Shown: positions 24,834-35,542, numbered from the stretch's first letter. The stretch: DNA of 64,000 nucleotides from Desarmillaria ectypa (GCA_030407005.1 JAUDYN010000003.1:806001-870000); one strand, 5' to 3'. Notes: a model not told the origin generated them from the sequence alone. Program-made: numbers and translations.

Positions 24834-26843
24834 ATGCCCTGGTACAACGATCTGGGCGCCTCACCACCCTTTGAGCTTATCAAGCAAGTATTCGTAGGTC
24901 AATACGTATCATCTTATCCGTACCTAGTACTGAGATTTTACCAGCCTCGACAGCCCAGTGAAACTCATGCTTGCGTATTTTTCCCTTGGACTTCCAGGTC
25001 TCTGGGCACTCTCTGGAATGGTTTCTTTCAAGAGTCTTCTGACGAATGGAATGGAATGATTTCTGAATTCCACGACATGGCCTTACTTGCTGCAGAAAAG
25101 GGAGCATATATTGTGCACCTACAAAGTTTAAACCCGATTATTTCAATCCCATTGCCTGTTACCCGCTCCTGTGAATAATAACTAGCGCCTTTGGGTCCAT
25201 ACAATAACTTACACCAGTATTTTGACAGTCAAGCCTCTTGCGACTGACGTGGTAAATGTCGCCTGGGCTCTCAATTCAGACAAATGGCTTGATCCACTCG
25301 TAATACTCTCATATCTTGGTTTGGTCTTTATCTACGATGTCAAGAAGCACCAAATAGTCAGCCAGCTTCGTGGACACGGTGCTGTACGTCTTTTTTTTCC
25401 TGCACCAATACGGCCTTCTCATCTTCCTTCTCATTTTTTTTGTGCAGCCAATAACATCCATAGCTGTCCACCCTAAATTGCCTCACCTTTTCTGTACCAC
25501 CTCCAGGGACTTCTCAACACGCGTGTATGATCTTACGTTAAAACCCAAACAGCGGCCGTCGAATCCTCCTTGGCCCCCGAATAAACAAGCGAGTCTTGCT
25601 GGGCCTGCCTATGGTCTAGACATGACCCAACCAGAGGGACCTGCGGATGGTATAGGACGGTGTGTTCTGGTTCTCATGGGTGGAAGATCTGGAGGTCATC
25701 AGGGTGAAGCGCTAGGAGCTGTTCGTGGCATACTGCATGGCATCGTGCTCTAGCTGATAGCAGAATCTGCAGGATTTTCATCCTCGGCAACCTCTTCTAG
25801 CAACATGTGGGGTAAGCCCTCGAGACCAAATTCTACCCAAGTAATCTAATTGTCAACAGATGGATCGATTCGTCAAGATTTGGCACCTCCCTCCACAGCT
25901 AGTCCAACACAAAGCATCCAAGAATAACGTGCCCCTGCTCCGACAGGACAAGCCTCTTTTCAGTAGTAGCAGACTGCATAAAGCACGGGTCATTTCTGTC
26001 TCATGGTAATCACACCTTTCCACATATCTGGGTTTCTTGCCTGACGAGTTCTAGGCTAGAGGATGACACATTACTATCTCACAGTGCGCCTGCCATCATG
26101 CGTGTGTATCCCTCGATTGTAGACAATAAAGCCACGTACGTAGAACCAGGGACCATTGTCCTATGGCGCTGGCTAGGTCTTAACCGGTTTTTTCCTGCAA
26201 CGAAACCTCCAGACCAAGAGGTTCTACGTGGATGCGCGTCTGTAAGTACCCTGACTTCTATTCTATGTCCACTAATAAAAATGTCGTCAGGACTATCAAC
26301 AAAGTGGTATGAACGCCTTCTTTATATTGTCGCTAACTACGTTGAACTTCATACTCAGCTTCATTCAAAATGCTATCTGTCTACTCCATCACAGGGTGCT
26401 TGGACCCTTACAATCCGCCACGGCTGTCTGTTTTCAGGAGCGAAAAACACAGTTCGATCATACTGTTTACACGCCCAAAATCCAACACCATCACCCTATA
26501 TAATGTTGCCCACTTTGACGCCCGTAGTGTGCCACCATACACCTCGGATGTGGATGACATAGCTGAACTGGCAGAAAGGATGCAGTTGACGGATGAAGAT
26601 GTGATTGCACATCTTGTTAAAGAGCAAAAACCAGGCCCGCGAGGGTGGGAAATTGTGCTCCAGGCACGAGATCGTACATTTCCCAGAGTTGCTGATGATG
26701 TGAAGGAAACCCTTGTGTCCTGTTCCATGGGGTTCGGAGGTCGGGTTATTGTAGGAACAGGGTCCTTGGGCAGCATATGGATCTGGCGCAGGAGTAAATT
26801 TCAGTCTACCTTTGGGATATTTGATATGCACGTTGATATATGA
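24834..26843 (+). CDS. EED: EED/ESC-like WD40 protein (Polycomb PRC2 subunit candidate)
   Basis: WD40 beta-propeller. Recognisable blades: VVNVAWALNSDKWLDPLVIL, FIYDVKKHQIVSQLRGHGAP, ITSIAVHPKLPHLFCTTSRD, STRVYDLTL, ATCGMDRFVKIWHLPPQL, ARVISVSWLEDDTLLSHSAP, GTIVLWRWLGLNRFF, and a last blade VKETLVSCSMGFGGRVIVGT then GSIWIWRR. The order of a His-rich GH...D...W blade, a CGMD..KIWHL blade, a long insert, LSHSAP and IVLWRWLG follows EED, the PRC2 subunit that binds trimethyl-lysine and stimulates H3K27 methylation. Identification is from pattern, not alignment. The start at 24834 and the exons before 25220 are uncertain, and several introns interrupt the gene. What else: another seven-blade WD40 protein. 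Confidence 0.68.
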
Positions 26844-27049
26844 TACTTCAAAGCTTTCAAAGTGTGAAAAGAAGTGATCTGATTCCCAAGTAAAAGTACG
26901 AATGGTAAGAACGATGCTGCGCTCGAATATATAAGAAAGAAAGTCCTGTGCTGCCAGCGCACCTCCTTTGACTTGTAACATAATTGCACATGCACCGCTG
27001 ATTTGACCATCAGAATTTGGAGGTCGCCATGAGGAGGCAGACATACCAC

Positions 27050-27641
27050 TTAATAAAGCTCGATCTTCCCGCCGACAGACTTAACTGCGAGATGCAGGGG
27101 AGGGGGAAGATCCCGTCTGTCGTATGGGACAATAGTTCCATCGGGGCTCTTGGAGGCTTGTTCAACGGGTACATCTCGCTTGTCATACGGTATGATGGTT
27201 CCATCAGGACTCTTAGCCGCCTGGTCCACTGGGACATCTCGCTTATCGTACGGAACGATGGTCCCATCAGGGCTTTTCGCGGCCGCTTGAACTGGGACGT
27301 CGTCCCGTTTGTCGTAGGGAACGATGACACCGTCCGGACTTTTCGCGGCCGCTTGAACTGGGACATCGTCCCGTTTGTCGTACGGAGTTATGACACCATC
27401 AATGCTCCTGGTTGGGATCTCAGGGGATATGATTTGCCTCTTGGACACGTCAGCAGTATATGCAGTGATGAGATCCAGAGGAGCTGGGGAGCGTGCAATG
27501 ACTTGACGCTAAACAGTGGATCAACAAAACAAATAATGGCATTGAAACAAGAAAGTGTACTTGGAGAAACACAGGATGAGCAAGAACTTGGGATGCCAAC
27601 AGAGCGGCGAAGGACGCAAAAAGAGTCGCACGGGCGAGCAT
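27050..27641 (-). CDS. Secreted KEX2-processed repeat protein (six-peptide precursor)
   Basis: Two coding exons, 27573-27641 and 27050-27508, joined by a 64-nt intron, give 175 residues. Residues 1-21 (MLARATLFASFAALLASQVLA) form a clear signal peptide. A propeptide of about 24 residues ends VSKR at 44-47. Then six peptides of 19-20 residues follow, separated by dibasic sites KR (46-47, 68-69, 90-91, 112-113, 133-134) and RR (154-155). Consensus: D(D)VPVxQAAKSPDGTIVPYD. The first begins QIISPEIPTR and the last ends GGKIELY at the stop, so outer copies have diverged. The layout matches fungal KEX2-processed repeat proteins, which include repellents and dikaritin-type RiPP precursors. No Cys, so not a disulfide-rich effector. 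The peptide's role is unknown. Confidence 0.85.
27053..27436 (-). repeat. Tandem repeat encoding six 19-20 aa peptides
   Basis: Imperfect 63-66 bp units in the second exon of the secreted repeat protein. The middle units are nearly identical in DNA (for example two copies containing CAAGCGGCCGCGAAAAG), while the first and last are diverged. Unit length is always a multiple of three. Confidence 0.93.
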
Positions 27642-27716
27642 AATGATGAACAAGTGAGCTTGATGGAAAGAAGGTGAAGCTGCAGGCGTCCAGGCCTTGC
27701 AAGGAAAAGAAAACGA

Positions 27717-27768
27717 CTGAAGGATAAACGAGAATAAGTACTGGAAATATCGAGGGAATAGCACTTAC
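27717..27768 (-). other. Probable 5' UTR intron of the repeat-protein gene
   Basis: On the minus strand GTAAGTGC starts at 27768 and an acceptor CCTTCAG ends at 27717 (52 nt), upstream of ATG 27641 and downstream of the TATA element. Removing it explains why the longer in-frame extension that begins at 27764 should not be translated. Confidence 0.55.
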
Positions 27769-27822
27769 AAGGCTGAAGTAAAAGGGAAAGGAGAGATAGG
27801 GTGGGAACGAATCTTTATGGAT

Positions 27823-27830
27823 CTTTTATA
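27823..27830 (-). promoter_or_regulatory. TATA box of the repeat-protein gene
   Basis: TATAAAAG on the minus strand, 182 bp upstream of the ATG at 27641 and 55 bp before the 5' UTR intron donor. It lies in the 315 bp promoter shared with the divergent ESF1 gene; its orientation favours the repeat protein. Strong TATA boxes in fungi often mark highly or conditionally expressed genes. Confidence 0.5.
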
Positions 27831-27956
27831 AGTAGCCCCTGATGGTCGCTGGACGACGCGATCATTACCGCGTGGTCATCTGTCATTTGTCATCAGGTTT
27901 CGCGGTCAACTCGGAGTGCCTCATCCAAGTTAAGCCTCATCCGACTACCTCTCTTC

Positions 27957-30246
27957 ATGTCCTCCGACCCGCGATTTTCTCGACTACGGTCAGATCCACG
28001 ATTTCGGAGACCTCGAAAAAATAATTCAAAGGTCGTTATCGACGACCGCTTCAAATCCGTCTTTGCCAAAGAAAAAAAGTCCAAAAATAAATCTGCTGGT
28101 GAGGCATTCCACCGTCAATTCCGTCGAGACGGATTGTTAACCGTTCAATAGCCCGCGTCGACAAGTACGGTCGCCCTCTCTCTGAAAATCATGAACGAGA
28201 CAACCTGCGGCGATTCTACCGATTGGAGAACGGAGATGAAGATGGCGCTGAGGAACCCACATCGGTAGACTATGCTCGAGGACAAGTGCTTTTGGAATCA
28301 TCAGACGAGGACGAATCCGAAAAAGAGGATGCTGAAAGTGACGCTGAGGGTGGATTTGTGACGGTCGGCCAGATCAGGAATGAAGAGGAGCCAGAAATTG
28401 ACTTGGATGAGTCCCAGTACGCCGACTTGTCTGCTCAAGCAGCAGCATATGCCAAGGATCACCCAGAAACTGAAACTCAGCAAGGTGCAAGGACCTGTCG
28501 ACTCGCGGCTGTGAACCTAGATTGGGACCACGTTCGCGCTAATCACCTATTCAAAATTTGCTCTTCACTTGTTTCGCTCACGGCTCCTATGCTGGCTTCA
28601 TCGTCCCGTGGTCCTGAAAAGTCCAAAAAACGCATTAATTCTGCCGGCGAAGTAGTTCGTGGTCGGGTGTTGAGCGTTCGCGTCTACCCAAGCGAATTCG
28701 GAAAGGAGCGTATGGCTCGGGAGGAGAAGGAGGGACCGCCTGCTGAAGTCTTCAAGAAAAAGAAGGCCGATGACGAGGAAGTGAACGACCGTAACATTTA
28801 TGAAGTTGGCGATGAAAATGATTTGAACGAAGATGCTCTACGCAAATACCAGCTGGAACGTTTACGGTCAGACGTGTTGTTCATGAACTGTTTCCATCCA
28901 TGCTGATGTCTAGGCAGGTATTACTACGCCATCATTACCTGCGACTCCGTTGATTCAGCATCACACATATATGACGAATTGGAAGGCACCGAGTTGGAAA
29001 GATCTGCAAATGTTTTCGACCTAAGCTTTGTACCGGAAGATATGGTTTTTGACGACGAATTCAGGTAATCATCATTCTTCGAAAAAGACCCATTCTTACA
29101 ATCTAGCAGAGACGAGGCTGCGGAAGATTCTATTGCTACATATAAGGGCCTTAACTTTGCCACAGATGTACGCCTTTCTATATCTGTCGCATAGCTCTTT
29201 CTCACTTATCTATCAGGCTCTACGGCATTCTAAAGTAAAACTGACTTGGGATGAGGACGACCCTGAGCGCAATCTGGTCACCCGACGGACATTATCTCGC
29301 AAGGAGATAGAAGACGGTCATTTCAACTCCTACCTTGCTTCTTCTTCCTCAGAATCAGAAGGGGAAGATGAACGGCAAGACACAGCACAGAAGAAATCGC
29401 AACAAAAAGCTCAATCACGAGACAAATTGCGTGCATTGCTATTGGGTGGAAACGATGATTTACCAGAGGGCTGGTCTCGAGGCGGCGACAACGACGAGGG
29501 CTCTGATGTCGACATGGAGATAACGTTCACACCCGGATTGTTAGAATCTAAAGGTGACCAGGATGAAACCACGATCGAAAAATACCAGCGCAAAATGAAG
29601 GAAAGACGGAAGAGCAAAGCTGAGCGGCGCGCTGAAGGTCTTGAACCACCACCAAAGAGCGATAGCAGACTCGGTGGGGATGACTTCTTCGACGCTGCCA
29701 GCGATGATGAACCCGCGCCTCCACCAATCAAGGAGCCCATTAGCCTAGAGGAGCTTCAGAAACTGGCGGATGGAGACAAAGACGAAGGGCGAAAGCACTT
29801 CGATCTTAGGGCTGTCTTGAAGGCTGAGAAGAAGTCAAAATGGAAGGGGAAGAAGGGCAAGAAAGCTCGAGAACAAGACGCTAATGATGAAACTCAACCA
29901 GACTTCGCACTCGATGTCAAAGATGATCGTTTCAATATTCTTCATGAAGATTCCAATTTTGCAATTGATCCCAGCAATCCTCAGTAAATCTATCTATTTT
30001 CGTTTGCTATCATAATCTGATAATTTTCTGTACAGGTTCAAGAGAACAAAAAGCATGTCTGCGTTGCTAGAAGAGGGCGGCAAGCGTAGGCAAGCGATTC
30101 GAGGAGAAAACGAGTCCTTGGATAAGACTACGAAGAAAGGTGGGGCGGAGGGTAATCGGAATCTGCAAAGTCTGGTGGAGAGTGTTAAACGAAAAAGCGC
30201 CCATTCTGGGCAGCGTGGTACGGGTAAACGTCAAAAAATCTCATAG
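27957..30246 (+). CDS. ESF1: Pre-rRNA processing protein ESF1 (NUC153 domain)
   Basis: Nucleolar protein of the early 40S pathway (18S rRNA maturation). It starts MSSDPRFSRLRSDPRFRRPR, then VVIDDRFKSVFAKEK; an intron joins to RVDKYGRPLSENHERDNLRR. Acidic low-complexity segments (ESSDEDESEKEDAESDAEGG) precede a conserved block: AAVNLDWDHVRANHLFKICS, VLSVRVYPSEFGKERM, YYYAIITCDSVDSASHIYDE and ELERSANVFDLSFVPEDM. The C-terminal NUC153 motif is DVKDDRFNILHEDSNFAIDP followed by SNPQFKRTKSMSALLEEG. The tail is Lys/Arg-rich (KRKSAHSGQRGTGKRQKIS), a nuclear/nucleolar signal. About five introns. The family order and ends are intact. Confidence 0.94.
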
Positions 30247-30334
30247 AATGGTGTTACATATTTGTTTAGCTACCTGTTCTGATGATACTCTTTTCTCGGG
30301 GTTACTACATATGCACCAAGTGAGGAGGACTCGA

Positions 30335-31222
30335 TCATGTAATCTTCGCCTGCGAAAAATCCAGCTCTGGGTGGGCAGCTTGGAATTTTTGAAGAGCCTA
30401 GTAGGGAGGATCAGAGAAAAGGCTGTTATCAAAGACGCTTGATTGACCTCTATCTTCTTGAGTTCATCGGACGTTGGTTTTCCCATTTGCTATAAAACTA
30501 TGAGCAAGCGCGATGCTCAAGTCTACAGGCATGTCCTACCTTCTGTTGGTTGTCAAACTGAAGAGATTGTCAGCAAAACATCAAGTTATAGTACGCGTTA
30601 CTTGCCATCATCTTCTCCACCATTCCCCTGCATGGATCATTTAGAAGAAGAATCAAAAACAGCAGAACAGAAAGTACCTGGTTTCTCCATCAAGATCACT
30701 GAGCTTGCTGTTCTCTGGTTCGATCTTGGTGGTATCGATTTTGGGATGGTGGGTAAGGACATTTTCCCACCATTGCGCCTTGTTCACTTTCTCGAGATGG
30801 ATATCAACGGCCTCGCTATCCTCTAAACGAGATATAAGCATCTTCCTCAATAGTTCCATCGCACTTACGAAGGGTCCAAGTGCTGTCATCCACCTTGATT
30901 TCTTTGCAAAGTTCGCCATCGAGAATCTTTTCTTTCCCTTTCAGACCGACGCTCAGTTTCTTCTTCTGAATAACAATCGAGAGATCTCTGGCGCGGGTTC
31001 CTTTTGGAACGGGAACGATAAGATCAAGTTCAGTTAACTCTTGGGTCCAAGTGTACGGTAATTCTAGCATAGAGATATGAATGAACAAAATAAACTATGT
31101 GAAGCAGAATAGGCCATACCAGCCTGCTCCCTTGCCTCCCTCGCACGATCCTCATTGTCCTGATTTTTCCGTTCCTCAGGCGAAAGTTTGTCGTATTCTT
31201 CAACACTCATCCGGGGCGCCAT
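30335..31222 (-). CDS. nudC: Nuclear movement protein NudC (CS/p23-like domain)
   Basis: Co-chaperone of Hsp90 linked to dynein and nuclear migration. The start at 31222 reads [20 protein letters not shown] and an acidic, coiled N-terminal arm. The CS domain starts [20 protein letters not shown] and runs through [33 protein letters not shown], then [20 protein letters not shown] (the conserved WW patch) and [20 protein letters not shown]. Final exons give [12 protein letters not shown] and then [20 protein letters not shown], the typical fungal NudC end. The last splice removes about 50 nt near 30405-30450. In-frame sequence upstream of 31222 is open but lies in the divergent promoter and is not used. 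It converges with ESF1 (88 bp). Confidence 0.92.
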
Positions 31223-31346
31223 TGTTGTAGACTGGAGAAACTGGAAAAGTCTATCGGCCTGATTGGGCCTGAAGACATTGTTTGGATAAGACGCCTTCGC
31301 CAAATACTCCCGTAACGACTTCACCCTTCTCTCACCAACACCTCCC

Positions 31347-31908
31347 ATGACAGAGTTTACACCCAAAAGCCCGCTAAGCAAAGCGACAATTGCAGGTGCA
31401 CAAGCTGCTACAGTTGGAACACTCGTTAGCGCTCTGCAAAATGCACTTGGTAATCATTCGTATGGCGCAGCGGGTGTGTTGACACGGACAGGTGGTACAA
31501 TTGGTTTCTTTGGTGCGTAGCAGTCGGTGTGGATACGGAAGCATGTTGACGGGTCGATAGCCGCTGTGGGGGCCACATTTGCGTACACGAGCGCTGCTGT
31601 TGCCAACCAACGGCAGACGAATGATTCGTTGAACACCGCTGCTGGAGCTTGTGCTGCTGCATTTCTCGCCGGCATGCGAGGTATGCAATATTTTTTTTCG
31701 CCGTACAGCTCAAATTCGTGGTCTCATTGGCATTCTAGCGCGTTCTTTCCCAGTCGCAATAGGTGGATGCGCGTTCATGGGTGCATTAATGGGAACATAC
31801 GACTATGCCGGCAAATTGGCATCTACAGAAGGAGGCCCAATAGATCCTGAGAAGCGGCGGAAATTCTTCAAGAACCCAGACTTGGTTGTAGATTTACCCT
31901 CAAAGTAA
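31347..31908 (+). CDS. NADH:ubiquinone oxidoreductase 21.3 kDa-type subunit (NDUFA11-like, Tim17 family fold)
   Basis: Accessory membrane subunit of respiratory complex I. Starts MTEFTPKSPLSKATIAGAQA, then a first membrane segment (ATVGTLVSALQNAL) and GVLTRTGGTIGFFAAVGATF across an intron. Next AYTSAAVANQRQTNDSLN, AAGACAAAFLAGMR, GLIGILARSFPVAIGGCAFM and GALMGTYDYAGKL. The tail (PEKRRKFFKNPDLVVDLPSK) is soluble. Four hydrophobic helices with small-residue patterns fit the Tim17/22/23-like fold of this subunit. Three exons, second intron near 31680-31705. Divergent from nudC with 124 bp between starts. A plain Tim17-family translocase is less likely because the C-terminal block matches the complex I subunit. 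Confidence 0.85.
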
Positions 31909-31967
31909 ATTCATCTTCGGTAATGCAATCATACAATCAACAAGACTAATTATCATCACGCGAATAC

Positions 31968-34433
31968 CTACTCCTCGTCGTTGTTACTCTCTGCAAGAAG
32001 TTCATAACGCTGCTGTATTTCGGCGTGATGCTGGCAATGGAAGTCTGCCCACGACGCCGCCGTTTGGCATGTCACCTTCCCAATTGATTACGATAAGAAG
32101 TGTGTGGACGGATTGTAAATCTTACCTTCCTAGTCAGCTTTGCCCAAATGACATCGGGCTCATCTTCATCCTCGTCTGCACCGTCTAATGCAAAAAAATT
32201 CACGACAGTATTCAGGTCCTCTTCAAAAAGATCCCGTTGCGGCGGTCCTGGTTTGATCAGCGAAGTATCAGGAGGAGGAGGGGTTGATGCTGCTGGCGGA
32301 GGTGACTCCATGACAGAAAAGCTCTGTTCGGCAGCTGGAGCTTGATTCCTCTTCAGCCGTTGAGCGATGCCGACTCTCTTTCGAATGGCTTCAACGTCAG
32401 GGCGAAATCCGTCAGCCTTCTGGATCTGTTCGCGCCAGGATTTCATGGAATGATGAGGCATCTTTGGAGTATTAGCTTAGTCGAGATTATAGAGATGCGA
32501 GCAATACCTTTGCGAAAAGTCGGTCAGCAATAGCAATGTTTGTGATGTTGATGTCGCGTTTAACGAGGACTTCAGCATAGGACCGGACGTATTCTCGCTC
32601 ATCTAGAGTGTATCGATATTTCCCTTCGGTGAACAGTACACGTGCATGTTCTGGAGGCGGTGAAGGTGATCGTAAGTTCGAATTCCAAGCAGCAGACTCC
32701 ATAGTCCGTTGACTATAGGGAGACTCGTTTTTGATCTTGCGCCGTTTTAACGGATTGCCGTTTCCTTCTGGACTTGTCCTCTTGTTCTTTTGGGACATGT
32801 TCAGGCTCTCCTCTATGTGTTCCTTCACTGCAGCTCGTGCACTACTCTGCTTGTGCCGTTTCTGATGTACTTTGCGTTTATTCTGTAATTTCGGAGGTAT
32901 ATCGAAAAGATAATCGGAATGATCAAGGAGCCGCTTCGCTTTGACGCAGTCCGTCACAAACGACGCGTTGATAGCTGGGACATCATAATAAACAGCTTCG
33001 CTGAGGTCGGTATTGAAGGTCTTGCACTTTTGACTGAGGATGCAATAATCTGCGCGTTCTTTCTGGTGTGCCAGTTTACCTCCGTGTTTCTGTGAAACTC
33101 ACACTAAGATACGGCTCAGTAGAACCAGGAGAATGCGTACCTTGATCTGGGCAGTGGTCACAGAACGCTGTGTACTAAATCCCATGTTTACTTCGACGAA
33201 AAAGTTCAAGCTTTCACCAGTCACTGGATCGGTAAATATATTCGAGGAGGCAGGGGAGGCAGTGATAGGCATTTGGGATGGTCCCGCAGATGAAATGGTA
33301 GGCGATCCTGTTCTGGCACTACCCTTCGATGAGCTAAATTGCCGGGACGAAAATCCGTTTGGTATGGAGGAATCTACAGAGTTAGAGCGGGAAAGAGAAG
33401 CAGAGGCAGAATTTTCTGGTTGCTGGCATTCATACTGAGGGGCGGGTGAATGTAATGGATGAGTTACGTTGTTGGGTGGAAGGGAAGATTGCACCTGGGA
33501 CATTTGACCAAAGTGGTTTCTAAAAGAATCGGCCAGTGCACCATACAGAGGGTGCCGGTGATCAGGAATAGGCTGCTGGATCATGTTCGACTGATACATC
33601 TGGTTCATCACACTCATTTGGTGGAAGAATTGCTGCATCATGTCTGGATGCATCATCAGTGGTGGGAAAAAAGACGCAGTCTGCGTAGCTGAGCCGGCAG
33701 AAGCTCCAGGTAGGGGCGTGGTATTCTGATGCACTTGTGGAACATTCGGAGAGGGATCTGATGGTGCTGGGGGGACAATAGAAGTAGAAGTCTGAATGTC
33801 GTTTACAATAGGTGACGGAGAAGCATGGCTCGCGGGAGGCTGAGGCTGAGACGGAATTGGTGTTTTCGATGGAGCACGTTTGGCTGAGCTGCTCTTCGAT
33901 GTGGACGGCCTGACATCGACGGGCGTTTCTCGGGGAGTAGGTAAAGGACTTCTTGCGTATGTTGATTAGACTGTTACGGTATACAGGATATTCTGGACTC
34001 ACTTGACATCCTCCTCTTCCGTTGACCCGATGGGCAGCCCGTCATCTTGGGTCGTACAGTTCCCCCAATTGTCATCAGCTCCCAGCAGCTTGCCAGCAGT
34101 AGAGCATTGTTGGACCCATTGGTGATTCAGAACAACCTTGCCAGCATCGGTCCCCCAATCACGAATAAACTGGCGTCCAGTGTCAGACTGAGGGTGAACG
34201 AGAATGTACTTGGCGCTCCCTGGGTCGTGGCAGAGAGAGGCGCCTAATTTCTGTACAAGGGTCAACACGATACAAGTAGAGTAAGCAGAAAAATGTACCC
34301 TCAGCAAACGAAGTAATTTAGGGCGTCCGATTATACCACCGGCACCTGGATCAACAAAGATGGCACCGGCATCAAGAAACACAAGAGGAACAGGATTATT
34401 AAGTGGCTGCGATGGTAATGGTTCGACACTCAT
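31968..34433 (-). CDS. RAP1: RAP1-like telomere protein (BRCT plus RAP1-type Myb domain)
   Basis: The N-terminus holds a BRCT domain: PLVFLDAGAIFVDPGAGG, RPKLLRLLRVHGA-type stretch, then KYILVHPQSDTGRQFIRDWG and KVVLNHQWVQQCSTAGKLLG. A long Ser/Pro/Gln/Met-rich linker follows (33099-34002; SFFPPLMMHPDMMQQFFHQM). A second part has HQKERADYCILSQKC, DVPAINASFVTDCVKAKRLL (BRCT-like end), basic RKVHQKRHKQ and KRRKIKNESP, then the Myb-type block GKYRYTLDEREYVRSYAEVL, ITNIAIADRLFAKMPHHSMK and SWREQIQK. PHHS..SWRE is typical of RAP1 homeodomain-like motifs. Likely role: shelterin/telomere or silencing factor. The identification rests on domain order. The C-terminal RCT domain is not obvious. Several introns. 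Confidence 0.72.
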
Positions 34434-34708
34434 GGTGGTAAAAGCATAGAATGAAGCAAGGCAAGAAAAGGTTAAAGTCCGGCCTGAAATTCAGGTGCTC
34501 AAAGTGACGTATAGCGTAGCATGACAAATCTTATTTTTGGACTTCTTTTTCTGGTGAGACTTCACCAGTTTTGATATTCCTATTCATGCAAATTGCTACA
34601 CTCATATAGTCTCGAGCGAAAGATGGTGCATAGCATAATAGTAACTAGGAGACATAATGCATGATATTGAGATAGTAACACCAAGTTCTCCAAGAATGCC
34701 ACTGCCAC

Positions 34709-35252
34709 TTAACGGTAACTGTTCACAGAGATGAGAATATGCAACAACCAGTAAAGTAGAAAACAACGAACCTCTTTTGCCTGCGAGCACGGGCACCAGC
34801 ACCACCGAACTTTTTGGGCTCCATCCGTCTGGGGTCGGCAATCAACAGCGTTCGGTCATACGCCACCAGTTTCTTCTTCAACTCCAGTGCGCTGTAGGCG
34901 TCGATATATTTTGCGTAGTACGCGACGAGGGCCTTGGCAATAGCCTGTCGGATGGCATATACCTGGGAAGTGTGTCCACCACCCTTCACCCGGACACGGA
35001 TATCAAGGGGAGTGAAGGCATCCTCGCCAGCAACGAGAACGGGCTCGTAGACTTTTAGGCGAAGGATTTCGGGTTGGACAAGGTTGATGGGGGAGCCGTT
35101 GATACGGATGAGTCCACGGCCTTCCTTAGCATGGGCGACAGCAGTTGCTGTCTGTAGCACAATTGTTACTCGAAACATCTTTAGTAGGATACCCCGGACG
35201 GACGCACCTTCTTCTTTCCGAACGTTTGGACGGCCTTGGTTGCTGAAGCCAT
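34709..35252 (-). CDS. RPS16: 40S ribosomal protein S16 (uS9)
   Basis: Component of the small ribosomal subunit head. Starts [15 protein letters not shown] at 35252; the first intron (about 56 nt) joins to [19 protein letters not shown], followed by [80 protein letters not shown] and AGARARRQK. The last intron leaves a 10-nt terminal exon (34709-34718), so the protein ends QKSYR, as in all uS9 proteins, where the terminal Arg contacts P-site tRNA. Length about 144 aa, normal. It is divergent from the mitochondrial L4 gene. Confidence 0.97.
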
Positions 35253-35542
35253 TTTGTGAGATTAGGATCAAAGGCCTAACGATGAATCTAACAGACAAGG
35301 AGAGAAGTATTAGATAAACAATATTTCATCCAAAATGACGGCCTACTCACCTTGATCTTGACGTCGAGCCTGTCTGCGTACAATCGTTGAGGGGAATATC
35401 GAGCCGTGGGAAGGATTGATAAACTGTACAGTTCCACATGCCGAGACGGAAATATCCGGCCGGAATCAGCCGGCCGCTGACCTAATACTAATCCCATCTT
35501 CCGATTTCCGCCACAAACGTAGAGTCAGTACTTTCTGCTGCA

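Noticed and set aside
26408..27044. Minus-strand frames overlapping the EED-like gene
   Set aside because: They mirror plus-strand WD40 exons and have no motif of their own.
27017..27643. Plus-strand frame opposite the repeat protein, itself repetitive
   Set aside because: Its repeats are a by-product of the DNA repeat; it lacks a signal peptide, and the minus strand has the dibasic periodicity, TATA box and introns.
27642..27764. Forty-one residue N-terminal extension of the repeat protein (MLFPRYFQYLFS...)
   Set aside because: It begins inside a 52-nt sequence with clean GT-AG ends (27717-27768) and would bury the signal peptide; ATG 27641 gives a proper signal sequence.
22193..30246. Dikaritin/ustiloxin-type RiPP cluster around the repeat protein
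   Set aside because: Neighbours are SIZ, EED, ESF1 and NudC; no DUF3328, tyrosinase, methyltransferase or peptidase gene is nearby, so a cluster is not supported even though the precursor resembles one.
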